NCBI RefSeq assembly: GCF_001270265.1
Contig: NZ_LGAP01000001.1
Coordinates: forward strand, 496,001 to 560,000
Length of the DNA: 64,000 nt
Direction of reading: 5' to 3'
Source: Ensifer adhaerens
GTDB taxonomy: Bacteria; Pseudomonadota; Alphaproteobacteria; Rhizobiales; Rhizobiaceae
Position numbers and translations under genes: made by a program. Positions 51,569 through 61,989 of this stretch are shown here, one piece after another; positions within the stretch are counted from its first letter, which is position 1; each line of letters opens with the position of its first letter. Under the pieces are notes generated by a model that saw nothing but the letters and a program-made list of their open reading frames with translations, did not search any database and was not told the DNA's origin.

Positions 51569-52159
51569 ATGGACCAGCCATCAAAACCGGCAGCCGTGAA
51601 CTATGTCGACGATACCGTTGCTGCCGATCATATCCGCAGTGCCGGGCGTATCCTCGTGGTCGGATGCTCCGGCGGCGGCAAGTCGACGCTTTCGCAAAAG
51701 CTCGCCCGGCATTTCGACCTGACTTACATTTCCATCGATCGCGACATTCTATGGTTGCCGGGCTGGGCAAAACGCGATCGGGTCGAGCAGCGTCGGCGCA
51801 TCGTCGAGAGGATAGAAGCAGACCGTTGGATCATGGATGGCACCAACCCTTCGACCTTCGATGTCCGCGTGCCGAGAAGCGATATCGTCATCTGGGTGCG
51901 CATGCCGCGGCTTCTCTGCATCTGGGGTGTCGTCACCCGCTGGCTGAAATATCTCGGGCGCACCCGCCCGGAGATGGCGCCGGGCTGCATCGAGAAGGTC
52001 GACTGGGAATTTCTCGAATTCATCTGGACCTTCGAGGACAAGTTCTCGCCACGTATCGTCGCAGGTCTTGCCCAACACGGCCCGGATGTGCCGGTTCTGC
52101 AGTTGAAATCGCGGCGCCAGATGCAGAGGCTCCTTGATCTTCTTGGCTTGCCCGCTTAA
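51569..52159 (+). CDS. P-loop kinase, adenylate kinase/topology-modulation-like
   Basis: At 196 residues it has a Walker A 'VVGCSGGGKSTLSQKLARHF' followed by 'YISIDRDILWLPGW', the pattern of the FlaR/adenylate-kinase-like family. 'WIMDGTNPSTFDVRVPRSDIVIWVRMPR' holds the Walker B-like strand. The family likely phosphorylates a small molecule, but none is proven. ATG 51569 is poorly served by a ribosome site; an in-frame codon at 51521 is an alternative. The Coq10-like gene follows after 9 bases. Confidence 0.82.
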   Translation: MDQPSKPAAVNYVDDTVAADHIRSAGRILVVGCSGGGKSTLSQKLARHFDLTYISIDRDILWLPGWAKRDRVEQRRRIVERIEADRWIMDGTNPSTFDVRVPRSDIVIWVRMPRLLCIWGVVTRWLKYLGRTRPEMAPGCIEKVDWEFLEFIWTFEDKFSPRIVAGLAQHGPDVPVLQLKSRRQMQRLLDLLGLPA

Positions 52160-52168
52160 CTCCCTTCT

Positions 52169-52618
52169 ATGCCGCACTTTGAAACGAACCATGTCGTCAA
52201 GCACACGGCCGACCAGATGTTCGATCTTGTCGCCGATGTCGAACACTATCCGGAGTTCCTGCCGCTCTGCGAGGCGCTAACCGTGCGCTCACGCAAGGAG
52301 AGGGATGGCAAGGTCCTGCTAATGGCCGATATGACCGTCGGCTACAAGGCGATCCGCGAGACCTTCACGACGCAGGTCCTGCTCAACAAGGCCGAGCGCG
52401 TGATCGAGGTCAAATACATCGACGGTCCGTTTAAATATCTCGACAATCGCTGGCGCTTCGAGCCTGCGGGCGAGGGGCAGTCGATCGTGCATTTCTACAT
52501 CGACTACGAGTTCAAGAGCCGCATTCTCGGGGCCCTGATGGGCTCGATGTTCGACCGTGCCTTCCGCATGTTCTCCGATGCGTTCGAGAAGCGTGCCGAC
52601 AGGATCTACGCCGTCTGA
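52169..52618 (+). CDS. Coq10/RatA-like START-domain protein (SRPBCC)
   Basis: This 149-residue protein is a polyketide-cyclase/START-fold protein. It opens 'HFETNHVVKHTADQMFDLVADVEHYPEFLPLCEALTVRSR' and closes '[30 protein letters not shown]'. The nearest families are Coq10, a ubiquinone-binding chaperone, and RatA; in Alphaproteobacteria a ubiquinone role is the likelier. It follows the kinase closely and its end overlaps the convergent pncC-like gene by 13 bases. Confidence 0.9.
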   Translation: MPHFETNHVVKHTADQMFDLVADVEHYPEFLPLCEALTVRSRKERDGKVLLMADMTVGYKAIRETFTTQVLLNKAERVIEVKYIDGPFKYLDNRWRFEPAGEGQSIVHFYIDYEFKSRILGALMGSMFDRAFRMFSDAFEKRADRIYAV

Positions 52619-53103
52619 GCGACCTCTGTCAGCATCTCCAGCGCCGTTCGGATGGTTGCCAGCCGCACGGCGTCGCGGCCGATATCGCCATAGCGCATCT
52701 CGCGGTTAAGGGCGGTGCCGTTGCGCCCCGTTGCCGATAGATGCACCAGGCCGACAGGTTTTTCCGGCGACCCGCCGCCCGGGCCGGCAATGCCGGTCAC
52801 GGCGACGGCGAAGTCAGCCTCGGAGCGCGCCACTGCGCCACGCGCCATTTCGACGGCCGTCTGTCTTGAAACAGCGCCGTGGGCGGCGAGCGTTGCCGGA
52901 TCGACGCCGAGCATCTGGATCTTGGCGTCGTTGGAGTAGGTGACGAAACCGCGATCGACGACGGCGGATGATCCGGAAATTTCCGTCAGTGCACCGGCAA
53001 TCAGTCCACCGGTGCAAGACTCTGCCGTTGCCACCTTGAGGCCGCGCGCGGTGAAATCGGCAATGATCTTGCTGGCCGTCGCTTGAATGTCATTCGGCCA
53101 CAT
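52606..53103 (-). CDS. CinA C-terminal family nicotinamide-nucleotide amidohydrolase
   Basis: At 165 residues it is the stand-alone PncC form of CinA: '[47 protein letters not shown]' with the catalytic Ser of 'ESCTGG', and '[24 protein letters not shown]'. It deamidates NMN to NaMN in pyridine-nucleotide salvage. ATG 53103 overlaps the ispDF end by 14 bases; an upstream open frame is ispDF shadow. The 13-base convergent overlap with the Coq10-like gene is compact but clear. Confidence 0.92.
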   Translation of the reverse strand: MWPNDIQATASKIIADFTARGLKVATAESCTGGLIAGALTEISGSSAVVDRGFVTYSNDAKIQMLGVDPATLAAHGAVSRQTAVEMARGAVARSEADFAVAVTGIAGPGGGSPEKPVGLVHLSATGRNGTALNREMRYGDIGRDAVRLATIRTALEMLTEVAQTA

Positions 53104-54313
53104 CGTGTGCGCCCCCTGAGGTGTAGACGACGGTTGCTGTCGCGATCGCGGCGATGCCCTCGTCGCGGCCGACGAAACCGAGCCGCTCGTTCGTCGTCGC
53201 CTTGACCGAGCAACGGTCGAGATCGATGCCGAGCATGTCGGCAAGGTTCTCGCGCATCGCCTGGCGATGCGGCCCGACCTTCGGGGCTTCGGCGATCAGC
53301 GAGATATCGGCATTGGTAATCGTGCCGCCGCGCTGGCGGACGATGCTTGCGGCATGCTCGAGGAAGATGCGCGAGGGAGCGCCCTTCCACTGCGGGTCGG
53401 ATGGCGGGAAGTGGTCGCCGATATCGCCGGCGCCGCAGGTGGCAAGCAGCGCATCGGTGAGCGCGTGCAGGGCGACGTCGGCGTCGGAGTGGCCGGAGAG
53501 CTTCTTGGTATGCGGGATCAACACACCGCAAAGCGTCACGCCATCACCTTCGACCAGCTGGTGCACGTCATAGCCATTGCCGGTGCGAACATCGGGAATC
53601 AGATGTCGCTTGAGTTTTTCGTCGGCCATGGCGATGTCCCTTTTCAGTGTGAGCTTGACGTTGTCGACCGTACCTTCGACGAGCATCACCGGGATGCCTG
53701 CCCATTCGGCGATCGAGGCATCGTCGGTAAAATCCGTTCGTCCGCTTGTCGCTGCGGCTCTGTGGGCGTCGAGGATGGCCTTGAGATCGAAGGTCTGTGG
53801 TGTCTGCGCCGCATGGAGATGATTGCGCGAAACGGTTTCGGTCACCACGCCCGCGGCGTCCGCGCGCTTGAGCGTGTCGGATACGGCAATCGCCGGCAGC
53901 ACGGCGCGTGCTCCCTTTGCCAAAGCGTCGGCGCAGCGCGACAACAGGGCATGATCGGCAAAGGGGCGCACGGCGTCGTGGATCATGACGTAACGTGAGC
54001 CGGTTGCCGCTACGGCTTCGAGGCCCGCGAGAACCGATTGCTGCCGCGTCGCGCCGCCGTGAACCACAAGCAGCTCGCGTGCCGGCGATCGTCTGCGCGC
54101 GGCCGCGAGCAGATCCTCGTCATCGGGATGGATGACAACCACGATCGGGCCGGTCTCCGGCCATGTCGCGAAAGTGTCAAGCGTATGGGCGATAACGGGC
54201 TTGTCGCCGATGGTGCGGTACTGCTTCGGACCTTCGGTCGACTGTCCGGCGCGTTCGCCGCGCCCTGCTGCAACGATTACGACGCCGCAGGAAAGCTGTT
54301 CTTCAGGCTGCAT
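53090..54313 (-). CDS. ispDF: Bifunctional IspD-IspF of the MEP isoprenoid pathway
   Basis: At 407 residues it fuses two pathway enzymes. The N-terminal IspD half has '[30 protein letters not shown]' and '[12 protein letters not shown]'. The IspF half (about 245-407) has 'GNGYDVHQL', '[19 protein letters not shown]', '[16 protein letters not shown]' and '[12 protein letters not shown]'. It makes CDP-methylerythritol and then the cyclodiphosphate. The fusion is common in Alphaproteobacteria. ATG 54313 gives the known length; the frame is open 64 codons further upstream. Confidence 0.96.
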   Translation of the reverse strand: MQPEEQLSCGVVIVAAGRGERAGQSTEGPKQYRTIGDKPVIAHTLDTFATWPETGPIVVVIHPDDEDLLAAARRRSPARELLVVHGGATRQQSVLAGLEAVAATGSRYVMIHDAVRPFADHALLSRCADALAKGARAVLPAIAVSDTLKRADAAGVVTETVSRNHLHAAQTPQTFDLKAILDAHRAAATSGRTDFTDDASIAEWAGIPVMLVEGTVDNVKLTLKRDIAMADEKLKRHLIPDVRTGNGYDVHQLVEGDGVTLCGVLIPHTKKLSGHSDADVALHALTDALLATCGAGDIGDHFPPSDPQWKGAPSRIFLEHAASIVRQRGGTITNADISLIAEAPKVGPHRQAMRENLADMLGIDLDRCSVKATTNERLGFVGRDEGIAAIATATVVYTSGGAHDVAE

Positions 54314-54477
54314 CTTCTGTATGTGGTCCCGGATTTCGCCAATCTTCGCCGTGATGTACCGCGAAGGTCCATGCTTTGCCAGCCGAACAGGGAAATTTGC
54401 CCGACGCTTCGAAATCGCTTGGCAAGCCAAAGAACAATGTCTAAAAATAGTGCAAGAACAACATGTGCCTGAAAGAT

Positions 54478-55491
54478 ATGCATTTGCCAACTCCGGCCCT
54501 GTCATCGCCGCTTCGGATCGGGAATATCGAAATCCGCAACCGGGTGGCGCTCGCCCCGATGTCTGGCGTCACGGACCTGCCGTTCCGCACCTTGGCCTGG
54601 CGCTTCGGCGCGGGGTTCGTCGTGACGGAGATGGTGGCGAGCCGCGAGCTGGTCGGCAACGCCTCGGAATCGTGGGCGAGGCTGAAGAACTCCGGCATCA
54701 AGCCGCACATCGTGCAGCTTGCCGGCCGCGAAGCGCACTGGATGGGCGAGGCGGCAAAAATCTCTGCTGCGAATGGTGCCGACATCATCGATATCAATAT
54801 GGGCTGCCCGGCAAAGAAGGTGACGGGCGGCTATTCCGGCTCGGCGCTGATGCGCGATCCTGACCATGCTCTGTCTCTGGTCGAGGCGACGGTGAAGGCC
54901 GTGGATGTGCCGGTCACCCTGAAGATGCGGCTTGGCTGGGACGAAAACTCGATCAATGCCCCGCTGATCGCAAGAAGGGCGCAGGATGCCGGCGTCCAGG
55001 CGATCACCGTGCACGGCCGCACCCGTATGCAGTTCTACACCGGTCGAGCCGATTGGGACGCGATCCGCGCCGTGCGTGAGGTCATTTCCGTGCCGCTGGT
55101 TGCCAATGGCGACGTCGATACGGTGGCGGATGCCGAAGAGATCCTAAGGCGCTCCGGGGCCGACGCCGTCATGGCCGGCCGGTCTTCTCAAGGTCGCCCC
55201 TGGCATGTCGGTGTTCTCGCCGGCGCGGCGGCACATCCAGACCAGGCGGAGATCGCCGACATTTTCGCGGAGCACTATCAGATGATGCTCGAATTCTACG
55301 GTGCCGACACGGGCCTCAGGCATGCGCGCAAGCATGTCGGCTGGTATCTCGACCGTTTCGCCCCCGATCTTGCTGGCGCAGCGAAGGGAGCGATCCTGAC
55401 ATCGACCGATTCCAAATCCGTCGCCGCGCGCGCGTCCGACGCCATTCGCAGTTCGCATGTGACCTTCTCGAGCGAAGGGATCGCCGCATGA
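54478..55491 (+). CDS. dusB: tRNA-dihydrouridine synthase B (NifR3)
   Basis: This 337-residue flavoenzyme has the DUS motifs '[17 protein letters not shown]', '[11 protein letters not shown]', 'GYSGSALM', '[11 protein letters not shown]' and '[18 protein letters not shown]'. The catalytic Cys is in 'MGCPAKK'. It reduces uridine in the tRNA D-loop. dusB heads the ntr operon in rhizobia (nifR3-ntrB-ntrC), and here its stop overlaps the ntrB start (ATGA). It is divergent from ispDF. ATG 54478 is preferred over the codon at 54463. Confidence 0.95.
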   Translation: MHLPTPALSSPLRIGNIEIRNRVALAPMSGVTDLPFRTLAWRFGAGFVVTEMVASRELVGNASESWARLKNSGIKPHIVQLAGREAHWMGEAAKISAANGADIIDINMGCPAKKVTGGYSGSALMRDPDHALSLVEATVKAVDVPVTLKMRLGWDENSINAPLIARRAQDAGVQAITVHGRTRMQFYTGRADWDAIRAVREVISVPLVANGDVDTVADAEEILRRSGADAVMAGRSSQGRPWHVGVLAGAAAHPDQAEIADIFAEHYQMMLEFYGADTGLRHARKHVGWYLDRFAPDLAGAAKGAILTSTDSKSVAARASDAIRSSHVTFSSEGIAA

Positions 55492-56645
55492 CCGAGAAGC
55501 CCAATAGTCCGGAAGCCTCGGCTGCTACCGACGGCCTGTCGATGGCGGTGTTGAATGCCATCCAGAATCCGGTGATCCTTGTCGATGAGAATGGTCTCGT
55601 CGCCTTTGCGAATTGGGAAGCCGAATCCTTTTTCGGCGCCAGCGCCAACCATCTGGCCCGCCACGACATCAGCGCCTTCATTCCGTTCGGCAGTCCGCTT
55701 TTGACACTGATCGAGCAGGTGCGTGAGCGTAAAGCCCCGGTCAACGAATATCGCGTCGATCTCAGCTCGCCGCGCCTGGGCGCCGACAAGCTGGTCGATC
55801 TCTATGTGGCGCCGGTCATCTCGGAGCCCGGCTCCGTCGTGGTTGTCTTCCAGGAGCGATCGATGGCCGACAAGATCGACCGCCAGCTGACGCATCGGGC
55901 GGCGGCGCGTTCGGTCACAGGCCTTGCCTCGATGCTGGCGCATGAGATCAAGAACCCGCTTTCCGGCATTCGGGGTGCCGCGCAATTGCTGGAGACCTCC
56001 GTCAACGACGAGGATCGGGCCCTGACCCGGCTGATCTGCGACGAGACCGACCGGATCGTCTCGCTGGTCGATCGGATGGAAGTATTCTCCGACGAGAGAC
56101 CGGTCGATCGCGTGCCGCTCAACATTCACTCCGTGCTCGATCATGTGAAGGCGATCGCCAAGGCGGGTTTTGCGCGCCGGATCAAGGTGACGGAAAACTA
56201 CGACCCGTCGCTTCCCTCGGTCTTTGCCAACCGCGACCAGCTCGTGCAGGTGTTTCTCAATCTCATCAAGAATGCGGCGGAAGCGGTCGGTGACCGGTCG
56301 GAAGGCGAGATCATGTTGACGACCGCCTACAGACCCGGCATCCGCCTTTCGGTCGCCGGCACCCGCGAGAAGATCTCGCTGCCGCTCGAATTCTGCGTGC
56401 ACGACAACGGCCCGGGCGTTCCCTCTGACCTGCTGCCGCACCTGTTCGATCCGTTCATTACGACCAAGACCAACGGTTCGGGCCTCGGGCTGGCGCTGGT
56501 CGCCAAGATCATCGGCGGGCATGGCGGCATCGTCGAATGCGACAGCCAGCAGAACCGCACGACTTTCCGCGTCCTGATGCCGGCCTCCAAGGGGCAGGCG
56601 GTGGACGAAGACGACATGCCTATGACAAAAGGAAACATTGCATGA
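55488..56645 (+). CDS. ntrB: Nitrogen regulation sensor kinase NtrB
   Basis: This 385-residue cytosolic histidine kinase has a PAS domain (about 20-125) and the phospho-acceptor His152 in '[20 protein letters not shown]'. The ATPase part has '[10 protein letters not shown]', 'DNGPGVP' and '[19 protein letters not shown]'. It phosphorylates NtrC when nitrogen is short and dephosphorylates it under PII (GlnB) control. There is no membrane segment. Both ends overlap neighbours by four bases. Confidence 0.97.
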   Translation: MTEKPNSPEASAATDGLSMAVLNAIQNPVILVDENGLVAFANWEAESFFGASANHLARHDISAFIPFGSPLLTLIEQVRERKAPVNEYRVDLSSPRLGADKLVDLYVAPVISEPGSVVVVFQERSMADKIDRQLTHRAAARSVTGLASMLAHEIKNPLSGIRGAAQLLETSVNDEDRALTRLICDETDRIVSLVDRMEVFSDERPVDRVPLNIHSVLDHVKAIAKAGFARRIKVTENYDPSLPSVFANRDQLVQVFLNLIKNAAEAVGDRSEGEIMLTTAYRPGIRLSVAGTREKISLPLEFCVHDNGPGVPSDLLPHLFDPFITTKTNGSGLGLALVAKIIGGHGGIVECDSQQNRTTFRVLMPASKGQAVDEDDMPMTKGNIA

Positions 56646-58096
56646 CGGGTGCCACGATCCTCGTCGCGGATGACGACGCAGCCATTCGCACCGTGCTCAA
56701 TCAGGCGCTGAGCCGCGCCGGCTACGACGTTCGCATCACGTCGAACGCGGCGACGCTCTGGCGCTGGATCTCCGCCGGCGATGGTGACCTGGTTGTCACC
56801 GACGTGGTCATGCCCGACGAGAATGCCTTCGACCTGCTGCCGCGCATCAAGAAGGCGCGCCCCGATTTGCCGGTGCTTGTCATGAGCGCGCAGAACACTT
56901 TCATGACGGCAATCAAGGCGTCCGAAAAAGGCGCCTATGACTATCTGCCGAAGCCCTTCGATCTGACCGAGCTGATCGGCATTATCGGCCGGGCGCTTGC
57001 CGAACCGAAGCGCCGCCCGTCCAAGATCGACGACGATTCGCAGGATGGCATGCCGCTCGTCGGCCGCTCTGCAGCCATGCAGGAAATCTACCGGGTTCTC
57101 GCCCGCCTGATGCAGACCGATCTCACGCTGATGATCACCGGTGAATCCGGTACGGGCAAGGAGCTGGTCGCGCGCGCGCTGCACGACTACGGCAAGCGCC
57201 GCAACGGTCCCTTCGTCGCGATCAACATGGCGGCCATTCCGCGGGATCTGATCGAATCCGAACTGTTTGGCCACGAAAAGGGGGCCTTCACCGGCGCTCA
57301 GACCCGCTCGACCGGCCGTTTCGAACAGGCCGAAGGCGGCACGCTCTTCCTCGACGAAATCGGCGACATGCCGATGGATGCACAGACGCGGTTGCTGCGT
57401 GTACTGCAACAGGGCGAGTATACGACGGTCGGCGGCCGCACGCCGATCCGCTCCGACGTGCGCATCGTCGCGGCAACCAACAAGGACCTGAAGCAGTCGA
57501 TCAACCAGGGTTTGTTCCGCGAAGATCTGTATTACCGGTTGAATGTGGTACCGCTGCGCCTGCCGCCGCTGCGTGATCGTGCCGAAGACATTCCCGATCT
57601 CGTTCGTCACTTCGTCCAGCAGGCCGAAAAAGAGGGGCTGGACGTCAAGCGGTTCGATCAGGAGGCGCTCGAACTGATGAAGGCGCATCCGTGGCCGGGA
57701 AACGTGCGCGAACTCGAAAACCTCGTGCGTCGACTGACCGCGCTATACCCGCAGGACGTCATCACGCGGGAAATCATCGAAAACGAGCTGCGCTCGGAGA
57801 TCCCCGACAGCCCCATCGAAAAGACGCAAGCGCGCAGCGGTTCGCTGTCGATCTCGCAGGCGGTCGAGGAGAACATGCGGCAATATTTTGCCAGCTTCGG
57901 CGATGCGCTTCCCCCGACTGGTCTTTACGAGCGTGTGCTCGCCGAGATGGAATATCCCCTCATCCTTGCCGCGTTGACGGCGACCCGCGGAAACCAGATC
58001 AAGGCCGCCGATCTCCTCGGCCTCAACCGCAACACACTGCGCAAGAAGATCCGCGAACTGGGCGTGTCGGTCTATCGCAGCTCGCGCACGGCTTGA
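56642..58096 (+). CDS. ntrC: Sigma-54-dependent response regulator NtrC
   Basis: At 484 residues it has a receiver with Asp54 ('[13 protein letters not shown]') and an AAA+ core: Walker A '[15 protein letters not shown]', the sigma-54 loop 'GAFTGAQ' and '[10 protein letters not shown]'. A Fis-type HTH ends it ('[21 protein letters not shown]'). Phosphorylated NtrC activates nitrogen-scavenging promoters. ATG 56642 overlaps the ntrB stop; the earlier open frame lies in ntrB. ntrY follows after 212 bases. Confidence 0.98.
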   Translation: MTGATILVADDDAAIRTVLNQALSRAGYDVRITSNAATLWRWISAGDGDLVVTDVVMPDENAFDLLPRIKKARPDLPVLVMSAQNTFMTAIKASEKGAYDYLPKPFDLTELIGIIGRALAEPKRRPSKIDDDSQDGMPLVGRSAAMQEIYRVLARLMQTDLTLMITGESGTGKELVARALHDYGKRRNGPFVAINMAAIPRDLIESELFGHEKGAFTGAQTRSTGRFEQAEGGTLFLDEIGDMPMDAQTRLLRVLQQGEYTTVGGRTPIRSDVRIVAATNKDLKQSINQGLFREDLYYRLNVVPLRLPPLRDRAEDIPDLVRHFVQQAEKEGLDVKRFDQEALELMKAHPWPGNVRELENLVRRLTALYPQDVITREIIENELRSEIPDSPIEKTQARSGSLSISQAVEENMRQYFASFGDALPPTGLYERVLAEMEYPLILAALTATRGNQIKAADLLGLNRNTLRKKIRELGVSVYRSSRTA

Positions 58097-58308
58097 CTTG
58101 GTCACACCCACCGTTGCATTTTCGCCACAATGCGTTGCTTGAACGTGTTATGACCGCCGAATCGAGCGGCGTTGCACTGCTTTGCCCGGCCCTAAGGCCT
58201 GTGGCCCATGCGCAACAGCTCCGACGGACGGTCCGGTCAACACCTTGACCCGGAATGTGAGTGAGAATTGCCGGTGTCGACAGGCGCCGGTTGGGGGAAT
58301 GTTTTTAC

Positions 58309-60579
58309 ATGGTGGATGCAATGGCCTTGCCGCTGGGCACAGATGACGGAGTCGCGGTGCAGGACCGCCGCGCGTCCTTTGCCCTGCCGGGCCTCATGCT
58401 GGCGATCGGCGCGCTGGTCTGCGCCACCCTGTCTCTGCTCGTTCTGCTTGGGCTGACGCCGATCCGGCTGGAGCGCAACGTCTTCATCGCCTGCGCCGCG
58501 ATCAACGGCCTGTTCGTCGTCGGGTTGATCTATCTCATCGTTCGCGAGATTCTCAGATTGCTGCGCGCGCGCCGCAAGGGCCGAGCTGCCGCGCGGCTTC
58601 ATGTGCGCATCGTGGCTCTGTTTTCGATCGTCGCCATCACGCCCGCCATTCTGGTCGCGATCTTCGCCAGCATAACGTTGGATGTCGGCCTTGACCGCTG
58701 GTTCTCACTGCGAACCCAGGCGATCGTTAGATCGTCTATTAGTGTCGCCCAGGCCTATGTGCTCGAAAATGCCAGCTATCTCCAAGGCCAGACCGTGTCG
58801 ATGGCCAATGACCTTGAGCGCAATCGGCAGCTCTACAGCCTCGACCGGACCGGCTTTACCGAACTGATGACGCGACAGGCGAGGGGTCGTGGCATGCTTG
58901 GCGCTTTCCTCGTCCGGGCGGATGGCAGTGCCATTCTCCAGGCCAACATCTCGACGGAAAAGCCCTTGCCGGCTATCCCGCCAGACGCGCTGAAAAGCTC
59001 GGTTTCCGGTCAGCCGACATTGATCCCGCCGGGCATTACCAACCTTGTGGGTGCCGTGATCCCACTTGACGATATTCCCGGTACCTATCTCTACACTGTC
59101 CGCAACGTCGATCCCGAAGTGATGCGTTCGTTGCGGCTGATGGAAGAAAACACCGCCGAGTACAAGACGCTGGAGGCTGGGCGTGCCTTCACGCAGATTG
59201 CCTTCGGCGTTCTCTATATCGGCTTTGCGCTGATCGTGCTGCTTGCGGCGATCTGGACGGCAATCGCGGTGGCCGACCGTATCGTTCGGCCAATCCGGCA
59301 GCTCATCGGTGCGGCCGACAGTGTTGCCTCCGGCAATCTCGACGTCGTGGTGCCGGTGCGTGCGGTCGATGGCGACGTCGGCAATCTATCGCGCACGTTC
59401 AACAAGATGGTCTCCGAGATCCGCACCCAGCAGGAACAGATCCTGGAGGCCAAGGACGAGGTCGATCATCGGCGGCGGTTCATCGAGGCGGTGCTTTCGG
59501 GCGTCACGGCAGCCGTCATCGGCGTCGGCCGCGATCGGCAGATCACCATTGCCAACTCTTCCTCGGAGGAGTTTCTGAAAAAGACCGCGCCGGATCTGCT
59601 CGGTGCCGATCTACGCGTGGTTGCACCTGAGATCGAGGAAGTTCTGGTTGAAGCGGAAAGCCGCTACCGCAACAACTTCCGCAAGCAGATCAACATCATG
59701 CGCGGCGGGACCGAACGCACGCTCAACGTCCAGGTGACGCGCGAAGAGGGCGGCGAGGCAAACGAGTCCTACGTCATCACCATCGACGATATTACCGACC
59801 TCGTGATCGCACAGCGTTCGACTGCCTGGGCCGATGTCGCGCGCCGTATCGCACACGAAATCAAGAACCCGCTGACGCCGATCCAGCTCTCTGCCGAACG
59901 TCTGAAACGTCGCTACGGCAAACAGATCGATCAGGAGGACAGGGTCGTCTTCGATCAATGCACCGATACGATCGTCCGCCAGGTCGAGGATATCGGTCGG
60001 ATGGTCGACGAGTTCTCCGCCTTTGCCCGCATGCCGAAGCCGACCAAGGAAAAGGCGGATCTGCGCGCCATTTTGAAGGACGCCGTGTTCCTGCGCGAAA
60101 TGGGCAACAACCACATCAGCTTCATTCGCGATTTCGGCGACGAGGCGCTCGAAGGCATGTTCGATGGCCGCATGCTCGGCCAGGCGTTCGGCAACATTGT
60201 CAAGAATGCGGTCGAGTCGATCGAAGCGGTGCCGACGGAGGCTGTCCGGGGCGAGCCGAAAGTGCTGGTGCGCGCACAGCGGGATGGAGTTGCCGGCCGG
60301 TTTGTCGTCGATGTCATCGACAATGGCAAAGGCCTTCCGACCGAGAACCGGCACAGAATTTTAGAACCGTATATGACGATGCGCGAGAAGGGCACGGGCC
60401 TTGGCCTCGCGATCGTCAAGAAAATCATTGAGGACCATGGCGGACAACTGGAATTGCACGACGCACCGGCCGATTTCGATGGCGGCGTCGGAGCAATGAT
60501 CCGCGTGATCCTGCCGCCTGCCGGAGAAGCCGGGGGCGAAGACACTTTGAAGGGTAAGGGTACGAGCGATGGCCGCTGA
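58309..60579 (+). CDS. ntrY: Membrane histidine kinase NtrY
   Basis: This 756-residue kinase has three N-terminal helices, then a periplasmic loop of about 170 residues and a fourth helix ('FGVLYIGFALIVLLAAIWTAIAV'). HAMP, PAS and kinase core follow ('[27 protein letters not shown]', 'GNIVKNAVES', 'DNGKGLP', 'EKGTGLGLAIVKKIIEDHGG'). It senses redox or nitrogen state and phosphorylates NtrX. ATG 58309 is used; the frame opens 16 codons earlier. Its last bases overlap ntrX by 11. Confidence 0.96.
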   Translation: MVDAMALPLGTDDGVAVQDRRASFALPGLMLAIGALVCATLSLLVLLGLTPIRLERNVFIACAAINGLFVVGLIYLIVREILRLLRARRKGRAAARLHVRIVALFSIVAITPAILVAIFASITLDVGLDRWFSLRTQAIVRSSISVAQAYVLENASYLQGQTVSMANDLERNRQLYSLDRTGFTELMTRQARGRGMLGAFLVRADGSAILQANISTEKPLPAIPPDALKSSVSGQPTLIPPGITNLVGAVIPLDDIPGTYLYTVRNVDPEVMRSLRLMEENTAEYKTLEAGRAFTQIAFGVLYIGFALIVLLAAIWTAIAVADRIVRPIRQLIGAADSVASGNLDVVVPVRAVDGDVGNLSRTFNKMVSEIRTQQEQILEAKDEVDHRRRFIEAVLSGVTAAVIGVGRDRQITIANSSSEEFLKKTAPDLLGADLRVVAPEIEEVLVEAESRYRNNFRKQINIMRGGTERTLNVQVTREEGGEANESYVITIDDITDLVIAQRSTAWADVARRIAHEIKNPLTPIQLSAERLKRRYGKQIDQEDRVVFDQCTDTIVRQVEDIGRMVDEFSAFARMPKPTKEKADLRAILKDAVFLREMGNNHISFIRDFGDEALEGMFDGRMLGQAFGNIVKNAVESIEAVPTEAVRGEPKVLVRAQRDGVAGRFVVDVIDNGKGLPTENRHRILEPYMTMREKGTGLGLAIVKKIIEDHGGQLELHDAPADFDGGVGAMIRVILPPAGEAGGEDTLKGKGTSDGR

Positions 60580-61933
60580 CATTCTGGTTGTGGACGATGA
60601 GGAAGACATCCGCGAGATCGTTTCCGGCATCCTGTCCGACGAAGGGCACGAGACGCGCACGGCATTCGATAGCGACAGTGCGCTTGCGGCGATCAGCGAC
60701 CGCGTGCCGCGGCTCGTCTTTCTCGACATCTGGATGCAGGGCAGCCGCCTCGACGGCCTCGCTCTGCTCGACGAGATCAAGGGACGCCATCCCGATCTGC
60801 CTGTCGTGATGATTTCGGGTCACGGCAACATCGAAACGGCTGTCAACGCCATCAAGCGCGGCGCCTATGATTTCATCGAGAAGCCGTTCAAGGCCGACCG
60901 CCTGATCCTGATCGCCGAGCGTGCGCTCGAGAACTCGAAGTTGAAGCGCGAAGTCTCGGAGCTGAAAAAGAAGTCGGGCGATCCGGTCGAACTGATCGGG
61001 ACCTCGGTTGCCGTTTCGCAGCTTCGGCAAACCGTCGAAAAGGTGGCGCCGACCAACAGCCGCATCATGATCCAGGGACCGTCCGGCTCCGGCAAGGAGC
61101 TGGTGGCGCGGATGATCCACCGCAAGTCGACCCGCTCGACCGGCCCGTTCGTGGCGCTGAACGCGGCTGCGATCACACCCGACCGCATGGAGATTGCGCT
61201 CTTCGGAACAGAGGGCACGCCGGGGCAACCGCGTCGTACGGGTGCACTCGAAGAGGCGCATGGCGGCATCCTCTATCTCGATGAAGTCGGCGAAATGCCG
61301 CGCGAAACGCAGAACAAGATCCTGCGTGTTCTCGTCGATCAGCAGTTCGAGCGGGTCGGTGGCACGAAACGCGTCAAGGTCGATGTCCGCATCATCTCCT
61401 CGACGGCCTACAACCTCGAAAACATGATCTCTGAAGGGCTCTTCCGCGAAGATCTCTTCCACCGGCTCGCGGTCATCCCCGTGCGGGTGCCGGCGCTGGC
61501 CGAGCGCCGCGAGGATATCCCGTTTCTCGTCGACATGTTCATGCGCCAGGTCAGCGAGCAGGCGGGCATCCGGCCGCGCAAGATCGGCGATGATGCGCTC
61601 GCCGTGCTGCAGGCCCACGACTGGCCGGGCAACATTCGCCAGCTCCGCAACAATATCGAGCGCCTGATGATCCTTGCCCGCAGTGACGGTCCGGATACCC
61701 CGATCTCCGCCGACATGCTGCCGACCGAAGTTGGCGATACCTTGCCGAAGATCTCCGCGCAGGGCGACCAGCACATCATGACGCTGCCGCTGCGCGAGGC
61801 TCGCGAAATGTTCGAGCGCGATTATCTGATCGCTCAGATCAACCGATTCGGCGGCAACATTTCCCGCACGGCCGAATTTGTTGGCATGGAGCGTTCAGCG
61901 CTTCACCGCAAGCTGAAGTCGCTGGGCGTTTGA
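60569..61933 (+). CDS. ntrX: Response regulator NtrX
   Basis: At 454 residues it has a receiver with Asp53 ('VFLDIWMQGSRLDG') and an AAA+ core with Walker A 'GPSGSGKELVARMIH' and 'ILYLDEVGEMP'. A Fis-type HTH ends it ('ISRTAEFVGMERSALHRKLKSLGV'). Where NtrC has GAFTGA, NtrX reads 'GTEGTPGQPRRTGAL', so contact with sigma-54 is probably lost. This is known for alphaproteobacterial NtrX, which acts with sigma-70 or as a repressor. It controls nitrogen, envelope and cell-cycle genes. Confidence 0.97.
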   Translation: MAADILVVDDEEDIREIVSGILSDEGHETRTAFDSDSALAAISDRVPRLVFLDIWMQGSRLDGLALLDEIKGRHPDLPVVMISGHGNIETAVNAIKRGAYDFIEKPFKADRLILIAERALENSKLKREVSELKKKSGDPVELIGTSVAVSQLRQTVEKVAPTNSRIMIQGPSGSGKELVARMIHRKSTRSTGPFVALNAAAITPDRMEIALFGTEGTPGQPRRTGALEEAHGGILYLDEVGEMPRETQNKILRVLVDQQFERVGGTKRVKVDVRIISSTAYNLENMISEGLFREDLFHRLAVIPVRVPALAERREDIPFLVDMFMRQVSEQAGIRPRKIGDDALAVLQAHDWPGNIRQLRNNIERLMILARSDGPDTPISADMLPTEVGDTLPKISAQGDQHIMTLPLREAREMFERDYLIAQINRFGGNISRTAEFVGMERSALHRKLKSLGV

Positions 61934-61989
61934 GCGTTAAACCTCTTCCGGCTAGCGGCCGCCGCTTGTGCCTTGAGTGAAAGAACGAC

